Shown: positions 10,920 to 22,411 of the stretch, piece after piece | How the letters are laid out: every line of letters starts with the position of its first letter | How positions within the stretch are numbered: the stretch's first letter is position 1 | Assembly: GCA_000376725.2 (NCBI GenBank) | Contig: KZ308135.1 | Coordinates: 2,359,379-2,423,378, forward strand | Length of the DNA stretch: 64,000 nt | Direction of reading: 5' to 3' | Origin: Ladona fulva | Lineage: Eukaryota > Arthropoda > Insecta > Odonata > Libellulidae | The notes under the pieces: generated by a model | Seen by the model: only the letters and a program-made list of their open reading frames with translations | Told to the model about the DNA's origin: nothing | Databases searched by the model: none | Made by a program: the position numbers and the translations under genes

Positions 10920-10950
10920 TACGTTAAATTATTAAAAGCACGCTCCTATA

Positions 10951-13900
10951 AGAGAAGTTAAAAAAGTTCAGCGAAGTTTTCCTTTCCCTATATAGATAAG
11001 CTTTAATTCTTTAGCAGGTAGCTTTAGCGGTAGCAGAAGAAAGTGCTATATGGTTCAATAAGATCTACTGGACAACCTCCATATCATATACTATTTTCTG
11101 ATTTACCTTTTTTAAAAAACCGGAGCACGGCCATCGTCAGGTGGTGATCCGAAACTGGTCGCTCATTTGCTAACTTGGAGGAAAAACCAAAGGTAGTTAT
11201 ATTTTATAACTTTCGTAATTTAAATTCATTAACATTCGCGTATTTTAAGTCAAGGGCATCACCCATAGATAGATTAATATGAATAAATGGCAATTTATAA
11301 AATTACAATGTACACTTGTAAATGCTCTTACACAACTTTGGCCCTTAACATGTACTACCTGAATTGCCGAGTACATAGTTAAGGTACCCCTTCACTGTAG
11401 TGTACAGTGGTCGGTAGATTACATCTATTTCATCCTAACTACAAGTTTCACGGGTCGAAATTTACTCACCGAACTTCGTAAACACTGGCGAACCGGTATA
11501 AAACCTTTGAAGGTCTGAATTCTGGTCCGCGGACAGCTTGTTGGACCTCACTGTTATAGAAACATCTGGAAGATTGATTCGAGGGGACTGCTTCCGTAAT
11601 ACGAGAATTCCAACCAACACACCCTTCCTCTTCCCATTTAGGGAATCGCATATTCCCTCCATCGGACGCAATTGAATTTTACAGCCCTGGAAACGGTGGG
11701 AAAATTGCGACGAAACGAATATTGGGAACTCATTGAAACCCAGCTTCTCGCTTGTCTCAATTAGGAGCGCATGATACGGCATACGTCCATTCGCTCCTGA
11801 CGCATATCGGTCGGCATCCATTGGTGCGAGATATCACTACTGTGGTCGCGGCATGTCCTTCCGGTCAACACCCATCACTTCAACTAAAGGAATTCCGATT
11901 AATGGAAAAAAGGTGGCGATGGATGCCGCAGTAACGCAATTATCCGGAAAATAGGGAGATGACAGTAAATGGAACGATTATTGCTCACGATGTGGGAAAA
12001 TGCTGCAAAATGGGTCTTTGAGCTCAATAAAGGCTTCGCTATTCCAAACATTAATGCAAGTAATTACTTAGTGTGAAACCTTTTTCATCGGCAAGCCGCA
12101 TGTGAAACTACCTGGCCATGCTTGCGTTACGCTTTACCTACAATTGGGTGGCTCAAAATTGAATAAGAAGAGGTTAATAGTATAGCAAGATGTGTTTCAA
12201 AAATATTTCTAATTTCATATTACTTGATGAGATAAATGAGAGAGAAAAATAATTTAAGCATAAAATTGTGTTTACGTAAAGAAGAAAGGGAATGGATGTT
12301 GGAGTGTAGGCAGCAGGATCTTAACCTTTAGAGTATTCAATGTTTTCAGTGAGAAATGGGCTCTTTTTGTTGCAGTGTTTACAAGGGTGGGCTCAATTAG
12401 AGTAGGCTGCAATATGATTCTGCCTAGGATATGCTACCGAACACATTCCATGCAAGAGAAACTATATGCATAAAAATAACTATACTAACTCAGAAAAATA
12501 TATGTGAAATAAATTCTTCGTTATACCTCTTTCATTTAAACTTCTCATATCGTTTATAAGCAGACAGGGGAAGTCTCATAATATCAATCTTAAACATAAA
12601 AATAACGATCTTTACAAAACAGGTATAAATATAGAAGTGAAGACATATATCCTAGACATTATATATGTAATGTCTCATTGTATTAAAATGAAATCGTCTT
12701 GTAATGTACCTATTATCTGCCATGAGGACTGAGAATTTCAGAATGACTTAAGCTAGTATGAAATTAGTGCTTGAGAGGAATCTCTGAATTATCTCTACGT
12801 GAAGTTAGGTCTCCTTCAAAAGACCAGTAAGTCAACTTCTAATGTCTAATGGCAATAAAATGGCTCTCTATAATGTTCTAGTAACATATACCTATCAATA
12901 GCGGTAAAAATACTAACAAAATCACTTTACCAATTTCCTCTAAGGAGCAACAAATTTCATCATCTATGCATTCAATGCATTTCCTGTTGTGGAACCTTCA
13001 GGACGAGGGGAGATCGTATACAATTACCGTATTCAATTTTCGATTGCTTTCCATTTTCTCCGTTTTAAATACCTAATTTTCCTGTGACTCATAATTAAAT
13101 AGAGTTGGCCTGAAAAAGTAGGCCGATACATCCAGTTCAATATTAATTTGTCATTTATAGACAGCTTAAAAATTTCTGAAAGTTTTCCATATTGGTAATA
13201 CAAATATCAGACTGGAGGATGTGATAATTGGAATTGAATCCAATAGCTTCAAAAATTTGCTGTTTACGCACATATCTAAACAATATTTTTGGTATAAGAC
13301 CATAAAATAACATTTAATGGATGGATCCTTATTTACACTATTAAAAAGCCTTTAAACTTAATGTTATACTGAGTAAAAAAAACCAAATATTAAAGTAATA
13401 ACATATTTCGGGCCTTCGCGGAAATTAATCATTATCATTGCTATTTTAAGCTCAAAAAGTAACGTTAGAAATCAACTGTTTTTGGGAACTGTTATCAACA
13501 GTACGTAAGGATGTATGCAGTTAATCTGTAGCTCATTCCTGCCGTCGCTAAAGGATGCTATATATTGTACTACTATAACATCTTTCGTTGACAGAATGGG
13601 TTGGCTTTGGGTTTTCCGACCTGAAGTAACGAGTTTAGAGAAAGAATCTTATTTATACATCAGTGAGCAATTATTTGCTTTTCATCCAACTCTTCCGAAG
13701 ATTTCATCCGGATATTTTCATGAAATAGGGTCGACGCAGATTCCATGACATGAAAGATGTGCATAGTGCAGCTCACTCATGAGAACTCTTGTCAAGTGAC
13801 ACAGGATTAAAGGATTTTATCTAAAGCGCTCCAAATCGGTTTATCCATGCAAAGCTCATTCATGTACATACGTCGTATATTCATACACATTGGAATCTCG

Positions 13901-14370
13901 ATGTCATTCAAATCTGAAGGTTGGATGCATAAATAAAGATAAATAAATTCCATTTTCCTACCTTTATCCCGTGTAGAGGATGATTGCAGATTTCCACCCT
14001 AAAATAGAAATAAAAATTATTACAATCACAAAAAATTCAGCGTTAAGTCATTTATCTGCTTGGAGAAAAATCCGCATATATAGCGTATGATGACAAAATA
14101 CGAAAATCATCTTCATTTCCGCATGGAGAGTTGACTAATGCATTCCTTGAAGTCAATTCCATGCGTTTAGCTGTCTCAAAATTATTATTTTAGCCCATAA
14201 AATGCTTTGTAAAAGGCAGCATAAAACAAGATCAAAATCAAAGTGGTAAATTCTGTTGGCATATAAAATCAATAGACGCAAGAGTTACTGAGTGGAAATC
14301 AAGGATATGTAAGAATGGGCGCCATTCCTCTGAAGTATGAGGGGATTTGAATGACTGGATTCGTTCGCGG
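10951..14370. other. No gene recognised
   Basis: Mainly AT-rich. 11.46-11.94 kb is GC-richer with a minus-strand frame of 119 codons (11462-11821) and overlapping shadows, none familiar. A GAAACTGGTC at about 11151 resembles the 3' half of a hammerhead but lacks a usable 5' half. Confidence 0.5.
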
Positions 14371-14505
14371 GGCTCCCGGATGGTCAAGTGATCAATGCGT
14401 TCGGCCTCGGTGAAAGCGGTCCCGGGCCCAACCCCCGGTGGGAGCCAACGTACGAAGTGACCTCAGATGTCGAAGCACTTTTAACAGCACTACTACTACT
14501 ACTAC
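14371..14505 (+). mobile_element. tRNA-derived SINE, family 1
   Basis: A 76-nt tRNA-like head (14371-14446) has a perfect 7-bp acceptor stem, GGCTCCC with GGGAGCC, and a 5-bp T stem. The T loop is CCCAACC, so the B box is degenerate and it is not a functional tRNA. The body follows with GACCTCAGATGTCGAAGCA and ends in an (ACT)n run. The 34.35 kb copy shares both head and body, and the 38.85 kb copy shares the body. Confidence 0.72.
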
Positions 14506-14692
14506 GATATATAATAGTTAAATTACATTAACGTTTTTCCACGCATGAATCTAAAATACGATCTGTCTCAGCACAGATTAGACATCAAATAGCGATCCGG
14601 CGAGAAAAATCTTATAAAAAGGAAAAAGACTTGGTTGACACATTTCTGAAAAAACATTCGACCTTTCAATAAGGTAATTCAGAATTAATTTC

Positions 14693-14778
14693 GAATATAC
14701 CTGACCAGCAAAAGAATGTTCATACACTTACCTATTAAAAGTGCTAATGGCATTAATGTAATCATAATATGCTCACTG
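14693..14778 (-). repeat. Stand-alone copy of block A
   Basis: Identical to 10834-10919 and flanked by unrelated DNA. It shows no coding or tRNA-like features, and I see no flanking duplication. It may be a piece of a larger dispersed repeat. Confidence 0.8.
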
Positions 14779-17717
14779 GTTTTCTAACATAATAACCTCA
14801 CCAAAGGGTTAAATAAATATTATCACTCTATAGACTATTACATATTTTAATATTCCAATTGATATATGGCCCCAAACCACTGATAATTTACTTTTCGTGA
14901 AGTTACTACACTATTTTAAAAACTTTTATTAGCTATCAACCTACTATGACATAATATATGAAGATAACCTCCTGCTACGGATACACATATTCAGTCCACT
15001 CTTATTTTTCACAGTGATAAATGCCAAGGATTGTCCAAAAACCTCTAAACGCGTTTTATCATTACAGGTCCCTCAGACATCATTACAATCCCTCATCATT
15101 ACAATCACACCATCACCATTACAATCTCTCAGAATGTTTCCAGTAAAGTATTATAATAAATGTTAGTACAAAAAAATTAATTTATGGGAACTGTTTTCAA
15201 AATTATCCTTCCCGTTGGATTTACTTCCATATTTGAATTATTATAAGACCTTATTTACTCTATGTTCTATGCATAGTATATATAGCTCTATACTCTATGT
15301 ATAGCATCATGATGGCATATTTTCATTTTTGTAAAGGGTAGGAGACGTCTTTCATTTACTTATATTAGTGTCAGTAATCAGGGCTGTGATTATATTAAAG
15401 TTACTGAGGTATTATCGATACTTAATAATAGTATTAACTTTGGTCACACTTATCTAAACGTGATGAAAATAGCGTAGCGTGATGAAGCGCAGTTTCCTCT
15501 AATATTTTTCATCTTTGGGAAGAAAGTAAAATTCTATGAGCGCTTTGTTCGCGGATATGTGCCACTATTGACAAGAGAGAGTTTTAAGTGACAATTTATT
15601 TTTGATTTTCTTCTTTTAATCATGACGAATTAAATCATTTAATCCTACTATACAATTCTTAATGTGCGGAATTGTTAATATATTTTGGAGAACTGAATCT
15701 ATATGCTTCCAAATTGTTCAATGAATGGTGGGCACTCGACAAATTACTTGGACAGAACCAAACAAAATATTGCGCGAGCACTCCAGGCGCACAGTTTAGT
15801 GGGAACCCTAGTGATTATAAACCCATAAAGCGATGATGTTGCGCTTACGTAAATTTTTCAAGTTTTTGTACTCCGCCCAAGTGGAGAAAGAAAGTCAAAG
15901 TACCTCATTTCTTGTAAGTCAGCCTCATTGTAAAGAAATAAGGTTCTTGCGGCTAAAAATTGAGGGTTTGAGTATCTAAGCGACCCTCGGAATGATACTT
16001 TACAGGCAGAGTGAAAAAAAGTGGTTTTAAAAATTACTACATTACATGCAATACTTATTTTTATCACTAATTCTTTTAAGCTTTGTATTCAGCATTGTAT
16101 AGCCACTTCAAAATATTAAGTTCAAAGTTCAAATAGGCTGAAAATTAAGATAAAGTATTCTTTCACTTTCTTCTGAAATCAGCATAAGGATGGTACGACT
16201 GGCTTGCTATAGTCATGACTGCACTCGCACCTTCAGAGGAGAGTTAAATAAAAACTTAAATAAATGAATAAGAACTTTAAAAAAAAGCAGTAAGGTTTTG
16301 AATCCTCAGACTAACTGTACGAATATCACGAATCGATACATTCTTATATAAAAGCGACGCACCAAGTACAGCTTTAGAATCCCATTCGTAAGAATACCAA
16401 GAAGATTTCGAGCTTAGCATTTGAGATACCGTGCAAAGAGGATCCGGAGGAGGCTATTTTCTCTCTGATCTTCTCTTATTTCACCCCCGCTTACTTTCTT
16501 CGCCTCTCGTGAATCCACATCTCCGGAAAATAATTAGTGTGGTGATACGTCTGGATAGTTATAAAAGACGTGAAGAGAGCTCTTTTGTGGGATTCGTAGC
16601 GACGAAAACTCAATTATCTCGGTAGCGTTTTCAATCCACATTGTTCCAGAAACCTCCCGTCGGACAAATTACCACTTCCTATTTCCTATTCAGGCCACTC
16701 TCCTGACGGAAGGGGTGACACTCTTTAAAGCCGAGAGTCGCTGTTAAGAAGTGCAATTTCGAAAGATCCGGATTGTTTCCTTCCGGCAGCTACTCCACTC
16801 TGGATTTTGGCTCGCGAACGCCGGAATCGAGGCAAGTTAACCGAGAGAAACGAATGAAGAGCAGGAAATCTACTCTGTTTTGCATCGTGCTGTCTAATGA
16901 AAAATGGACGTAATGGATGATATTGTTTGAGAAAAAGATAAAGAGAATGCGATGAATAAGGTAAACATTATTTTGTCAGTTATTTTTTCAGGTGCTCATT
17001 TACTTTTCCATTTATTTGAAGAGATGAAACTCAGATAAGATTGAAATCAAGATTTAAATGGTATTTCCTGTGTAAGGAATCATGAAAATTAAGGTACTAT
17101 ATAAATAAACTATAGATATAAATACGAACTGAAACAAACAAACTCTTCATCATACGCAATAATAACAAGCTTCCCAAGGAAGAACGTAATATTACTCTGT
17201 TATGACTTCCTTTGTTTGTATCCTCCGCTCAAAAACTGATAGACCTTGGTTCGAGTCCCAGTCGCTTGTGAATTTTACGCTTCATTCGGATACTCAAGTT
17301 ATTTATTTTATTCCTTCCCTGATGGAAAGGTTATCAAATATTTACAAAAATTAGGAGTGTTTTATTGCATCTAAGGGGGGTAGATTCACTTTATCTTAAA
17401 ATAGGTATTAAGCAATCAAACAGGATAATTAAAAGGCAAAGAGGAGGGTTTATCAGTTGTAAAGTCCTAACAGGGATATCCAGAGCACGAAAAACTTCAG
17501 ACAAGGACACGGGGAAGGAGGTAAATTATTAGGTACACTAGTAAACACCCCTGTCAAGCATGACGGAACTTCATTTATTTCAAAAATGTATATTTTATTG
17601 TGCATAACTGACCCTCCTAAGCAAAAAAGTGTCAATTGTAAGTCTATAATAATTAAATATACGTGTTTGTAACATTAAACTGGTATTTGTAGCCAGTATA
17701 TGGTTTCATTGTTCATC
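14779..17717. other. No gene recognised
   Basis: AT-rich, with a GC-richer island at 16.43-16.86 kb. A B-box-like GGTTCGAGTCCCAGTC at about 17248-17263 may be a SINE relic, but no A box or body is clear. No open frame resembles a protein. Confidence 0.5.
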
Positions 17718-18150
17718 ATCACTATCATCTTACTTGAATGAAGCCTGTTCCGGCTTCACCATTGTCATCTCGGTCTCCCAATACTACTCCTTTCTAAAGA
17801 CATATACTACAAAACCTTTCAGGGAATAGGCATACGCTCAACATATTTTTTTTATAATTTGTAGCTATTTCTATCACTGGTTGTAATTCTAATTCCAGCC
17901 TCATGTCATCATTTTTATGTGGTCCAAACGTCCCTTCACAGAACTGTACATTTCCGACGTTTCAATCTCTTTGTGGTCTGTTTTTCTAGATGCCCAAGCT
18001 ATTGATCCGTATAGTAATGTGAGGATAGCGATTTTTTTGTATTTTATTGCTTGTCCTTTGCAGTTTTTTCTTTCAAGAGCCTCCTTATGGTCAAGCACAT
18101 TCTTTGGTATTAGGTCATTTTATTTAAAATATCTTTGTACTCTTTATAAG
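17718..18150 (-). pseudogene. E2 LINE 3' end: reverse transcriptase C-terminus and tail
   Basis: The minus strand encodes KIAILTLLYGSIAWASRKT followed by KEIETSEM, which aligns with the LLYGSETW...K..E..EM region of non-LTR retrotransposons. Downstream in the same direction come pieces of a typical C-terminus (RLDHIK, LELELQPVIE, and, in shifted frames, IGRPR). The frame is broken by small indels. The 3' end runs into GATGATAGTGATGATGAAC-like repeats near 17718-17730. Block B (17844-17965) lies inside this element, in place in its coding order, which argues that it originated here or in a sister copy. Confidence 0.7.
17844..17965 (-). repeat. Donor-like copy of block B
   Basis: Identical to 10712-10833. 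On both sides here the E2 similarity continues, unlike at 10.7 kb, where it ends at both edges. Confidence 0.85.
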
Positions 18151-20937
18151 TGATGATGCACTAGGTGTATTTGACGAATTTACGATATATTTGCCCAACA
18201 TTTAATGTATGAAGTATCATTTTGTCAATTGCAACTATGAAATCAACACTGCAGTGGATAGTGTTTAAACATATAGAAAAATAATTCAATTTCCTCGCGT
18301 CCCCTTTAATCGCTCCGAATATTGACTGAGTTTTAGGGCAATGAACTTAGATAATCAGGTCTCGTATTTGAGTTTTGCCTGTATACCTCTCCGCTGGTTG
18401 GTGCTGTGTGTAAAATTTCAATTTTACTGCATGAGAAAGGGGCGGATAAGTCATTACGTAAACATGCCTATTCGTAATAATTGAAATCGTGTTAGTTACG
18501 GATTTAAAGTAACACACGTGATCTGCAATTCACGGAAATATAGTTAACTGATGAAATGCATGTATTGGCTGAATTGCCTTAGTGATTCATACCGAATGGG
18601 AGTTCATATGATATGACCACAGAATTTCCTCGTGATAGCCCTGATGGTAACTGCGAGGAAAATTGGTTTTCTTTCCTTTTTCTCCAAACAAATACTATTA
18701 ATGTAATTGCTCGTAATAATTTGCTCATTCCCTGCTGCCAAACTCATAAATGGAAATGCAACTTGGTAAATGTCAAATACGAAATCCTTTTAATTTTAAG
18801 TATGAATTTTTGGAATATTATTTTTAAAATGCAAAGGTGAAACGTGAAATAGAATGACTCAGTATATCATTCAGCAGATATATCAAGACCACTTAATTAT
18901 AAAAAAAAAAGAAATACTCAGTAGAATTGTTCATCGGAAGATATATCTACGTGTGTTTATTTAGGTAATACTCCAGCGATCTTTTAAAATTGTAAACAAT
19001 ATATAACAATAACAATACATCTATGGTTGTAATTTTTAGGAGAAAGGAAAATATATTTTTATAAGTGCAGAACGAAAGAGAGCTAATATGGTAGAGAGAA
19101 TTATAATAAAATATTAATTAGAATTGAATTATTGATATCGAAATATCACTAATAATACTAATTAAACAGCGATTAAAAATTAATATTTTTGTCAAATTTC
19201 AATCGAAACATTTATCTCTTCCTTATTCATGACATGCAAGTGCCTACTGAAAACTTTACGCTTTTCAACCATCAAATACATGTTCACATATTTACTCCCT
19301 GAATTAGCTCAATGTTCCAGATACTATTTTTGCATAGCGTACTGTTACTGTGAAACGCATAGAAAAGGAAGAAAACGATGAAGAATAAACTCTTACAAAA
19401 CTACCCAGTGGAGTTATTCATGCCCAAAAATTTTACTTGATCTACAAACAAAATAAACTTTTGTCTTCCTTTCCGTGACTCAAGAATGTGATGTGATGTG
19501 CTAAAATTAAATTCTAAAACTCATAGGCAAATGATCTTATGGAACAAAAATCCTAAAGAATCGCGAGAAAAATCTTTGGCGAGCATTTTTTGAAAACAAC
19601 ATCTCTCCACACAAAATACGCCAGACCGCTATTTCAATTATTTTTGAGTCTTCATTTTAAAGTGACGGAAGCTACAGCTACAGATACAACAGTTTTATCG
19701 TCAATTCTAAACAAATTAACGTATCCTTCCGCAGACTTTTTCAGTCACGTTACTGTCGACCGCAACTGTCGTTACATTATTCTCACAGAGGAAAAACAAC
19801 CAAAACGCAACATTTATGAGGGCTCGAATGATGACAAATTCGCATTTTCGGTTAATAATCCGGGAATATGTAACTTGAAATGGCGTGCGGAGCGGGCAAT
19901 CCTCGTCACTTCATTCGTCCCCGCGTAACTCAAAGCAGCGAGTGAAAACTCTAAAGCGTACATGAAAACGCAATCAACTTTAACGCTCCCTCGTTACGCG
20001 ATGCGCTTATTTATGTCACTAAACCCTTAGCGGTAGTAATTACTATTCCATTCCATAAATCCTCTACGAAAATTCCGCCGTTAGTTTTCATTTCAGTAAC
20101 CGTAAAAAAAGAACCTTCGCTTTGCCATACGTCATGAATACAACGCGGACTAAAAACCGGAGAAACCAATTATGCGTTCGGAAAAAGGCGAGGAATTCCG
20201 AGATAAAGTAAACATAAACTGGGCCGATCAAAAAATGGCGACTGCGCCAAGGAGAAAGTTCCCCCTAGCGGATTTAAAGGAAAGCTCTCTCGCTGTCATT
20301 AAAAGCAATTAAAGGCACCACGCAATTTTTTTAACCTCTACATTTTATGCCGGCAATAAAACAGAAATTCGAGGTTATGGCTCCCATTTTTCCAGCAGAG
20401 ACCAGCCGCCCAATCAAACAAGCCGCTTTAACGAGGCGGAGCGCTAATTTGAAGGGAAAAATATATAATAACACATCAGCGGACTCGTGAAGGATTAACG
20501 AATTTCGAAAAAGAAGCGAAAAAGGACGTCGCGATAAAACATTAAGGTTCGGAAGAATGGGCGGAATTTCTCTCCTGCCTGTCGGATGTATTTCCGTTGG
20601 CGAGATAAACCGAGTTCTCTTAATTTACCTTCCATGCTAATGACCACCCTCAGTTTTCGCTAAACTACGCGCGCAACGGTATCAAATTATGCAATTTACT
20701 TTACCAAGGTGTGTGTGGAAAACGAATTGCGTCGCAAATGTCAAAGTATGTTTACTGGGTTCCTCGTACGTATAAGAAACCAGTGATTGTTCTCTTAAAA
20801 GCAGACGCACCATTTTACCTCGCTCTACAAGCGCTCCATTGCAAACGGTAGTTCGTAAGCTTACATTCCATGTTGATGCACAATCACAAAACTATTCATC
20901 AATTATGTCGGAATCCGAGTAAATTTACCATATTTCT
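18151..20937. other. No gene recognised
   Basis: 18.2-19.5 kb is AT-rich. 19.56-20.72 kb is CpG- and GC-richer with one plus-strand frame of 112 codons (19590-19928) that I do not recognise. It could be single-copy or regulatory sequence, but no motif decides this. Confidence 0.5.
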
Positions 20938-21215
20938 CCTAAGAGAGAATAATAAAATAACGCATAAGGATCCCTGTACATTATTAAAAGAAAAGAGGAT
21001 GAGCAATGATTTAGAATAAATAGAAATAGTATCAAGACCTGCACCAAGTTGTTTAATCCAAAGCGATTCACCCAAGAGATGGTTTGTCATTTCTCACGTA
21101 AGGAACCTTTAGAAAGCATGCTCAAGACTTTTCACCAAAAGATTTTAGACTAAAGAAATATTATACTTATTTGAGCATACTTTATATACATTAGAACTGA
21201 AAATATTTTCAAGGG

Positions 21216-21310
21216 TTAAGGAAAGGTTTGATTACTTTGCAGGATAAAGTCCTGCAGCTGATCCCAAAGGAATAACAAGTCATGTCGCTATTTTTTACAC
21301 TTGTTATTCC
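21216..21310 (-). mobile_element. Very short retroposon-like insertion, 95 bp
   Basis: Present in duplication copy 1 and absent from copy 2. It is flanked by ATTTTCAAGGG (21205-21215) and ATTTTTAAGGG (21311-21321), 10 of 11 identical, and the empty copy has ATTTTTAAGG once. On the minus strand it begins GGAATAACAAGTGT and forms a 12-bp stem (GGAATAACAAGT with ACTTGTTATTCC), then a second hairpin (GCAGGA-CTTTA-TCCTGC). It ends CCTTTCCTTAA. A shorter copy with the same start lies at 26041-26098. No poly(A) tail and no tRNA boxes are seen. The RNA of origin is unknown. Confidence 0.6.
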
Positions 21311-21460
21311 ATTTTTAAGGGTGAAGGGTGAAATAGCATGAAATTTCCTTTAGATGAACATTGTAAAGTTAGTTAACTAAGAGACAAATAAAATAATAAT
21401 AACTAAAAGAGGGTGAATGATGATTTAGAATAAATAGAAATAGCATCAAGACCTGCACCA

Positions 21461-21813
21461 GTTTAGAGATTTAAAAACACTCCGTAAACCGTATTTCGGT
21501 AGGCGGAACTCGCGTTTAGAGACAAACGGGAAGCTCCGGATTGCTGATTTCTGGGAAGTCCCAATGTACATTTCAGTGATAATGCCTCCTTTATCAGGGG
21601 GGCACAAAGGAAAATTCATCACTTCCTTTGTGGTTCCCCTCTGATAATGGAGGCATTGTCTTTGAAATGTACGTTGGGACTTCCCCGAAATCGGTTATCC
21701 GGGGCTTCCCGTTTGCCTCTTAACGCGAGTTCCGCCTGCCAAAATATGGCTTACGGAGTGTTTTTAAACCTTTAGTTCATTAACAGCCGTGTTCTAACTT
21801 TTTTCCTTACTGT
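21461..21813 (+). mobile_element. Foldback MITE, 353 bp, family M
   Basis: Two arms of about 145 bp (21466-21612 and 21624-21773) are near-perfect inverted copies, both containing AAAAACACTCCGTAA, GGCGGAACTCGCGTT and GGGAAGTCCCAA. About 40 bp follow the right arm (AACAGCCGTGTTCTAAC...). The insertion interrupts duplication copy 2 between CTGCACCA and GTTTAATCC, while copy 1 has CTGCACCAAGTTGTTTAATCC. The likely target duplication is ACCA (21457-21460 and 21814-21817), but its length is uncertain. It encodes nothing. Confidence 0.8.
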
Positions 21814-22283
21814 ACCAAAGTGTTTAATCCAAAGTGACAGCTAACCCAAGAGAGAGTTTGCCATTTTTCACTTAGGGGACCTTTCACCTTTAGAAATTAG
21901 ACTTAAGACTTTTCACCGTAAGATTTTACACCCATTAAATAAATACATATTTGAGTATATATTATTTACATAAGAAATGAAAATATTTTTAAGGACGTAA
22001 AAGAGCATAAAATGTCATTCGGATGAATATGGAAATTTAAAAATCTTTTTGGATATCTCGCATAGCCCAATAATTAATGAATTCGTGTTTCCATCATTTT
22101 TTACATCCGAATTAACGTTTATAATTAGAACTTATATCTACCAGACGAGACATTTATGCAGTTATGCATGGGTAGCTGTCATCATTGGTTAAAAATTACC
22201 GAGTAAAAAAATCGAATCTTCTACCAATTAGGCCATTTGAATTTTATGAGATATGGATATGACAGTGGAACCTTAAGGCATAC

Positions 22284-22411
22284 GATGAGAAAGAGAATGG
22301 TTGTACTTTTTCCACAATATATATTTATTAAATAAAAACAATAAAACATTTTTATTGCTTGTATTTAATAAATATATATTGTGGAAAAAAACAACCATTC
22401 TCTTTCTCATC
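22284..22411. repeat. AT-rich hairpin, about 55-bp arms
   Basis: GATGAGAAAGAGAATGGTTGT and the following TCCACAATATATATTTATTAAATA return as the reverse complement, with a loop around AAAAACAATAAAACATTTTTATTG. It has few mismatches. It may be a small foldback MITE. No target duplication is evident. Confidence 0.7.

Larger units (their letters stand above)
10267..10950 (-). mobile_element. E1 LINE 3' end with two foreign patches at its 5' end
   Basis: Minus-strand insertion bounded by GCACGTTCCTATA (10267-10279) and GCACGCTCCTATA (10938-10950), 12 of 13 identical, read as the target duplication. From the 3' end inward it contains a (TACA)n-type tail, an E1 3' UTR and C-terminal coding region (about 10280-10711), then a 122-bp block identical to 17844-17965 (10712-10833), then an 86-bp block identical to 14693-14778 (10834-10919), then 18 bp of unknown origin. 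The two blocks therefore lie within the insertion and not in the target. Confidence 0.75.
20938..22030 (+). repeat. Old tandem duplication, copies 20938-21374 and 21375-22030
   Basis: Both copies contain GATTTAGAATAAATAGAAATAG, then ATCAAGACCTGCACCA, then GTTTAATCCAAAG, CCCAAGAGA, AAGACTTTTCACC and GAACTGAAAATATTTT-like segments in the same order, with moderate divergence. Copy 1 carries an extra 95 bp (21216-21310). Copy 2 carries an extra 353-bp MITE (21461-21813). Apart from these insertions the two copies are colinear. Outer limits are approximate. Confidence 0.8.

Noticed and set aside
11120..11165. GATCCGAAACTGGTCG as a hammerhead
   Set aside because: The 3' half fits, but the upstream sequence (CGTCAGGTGG) does not give CTGANGA with a stem II.
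11462..11821. 119-codon minus-strand frame in a GC-richer island
   Set aside because: No familiar motif, and overlapping frames exist on both strands. The length is not surprising for this base composition.
14371..14446. Functional tRNA gene
   Set aside because: Stems fit and the length is 76 nt, but the T loop lacks TTCRA and the same head plus body recurs at 34.35 kb, so it is a SINE.
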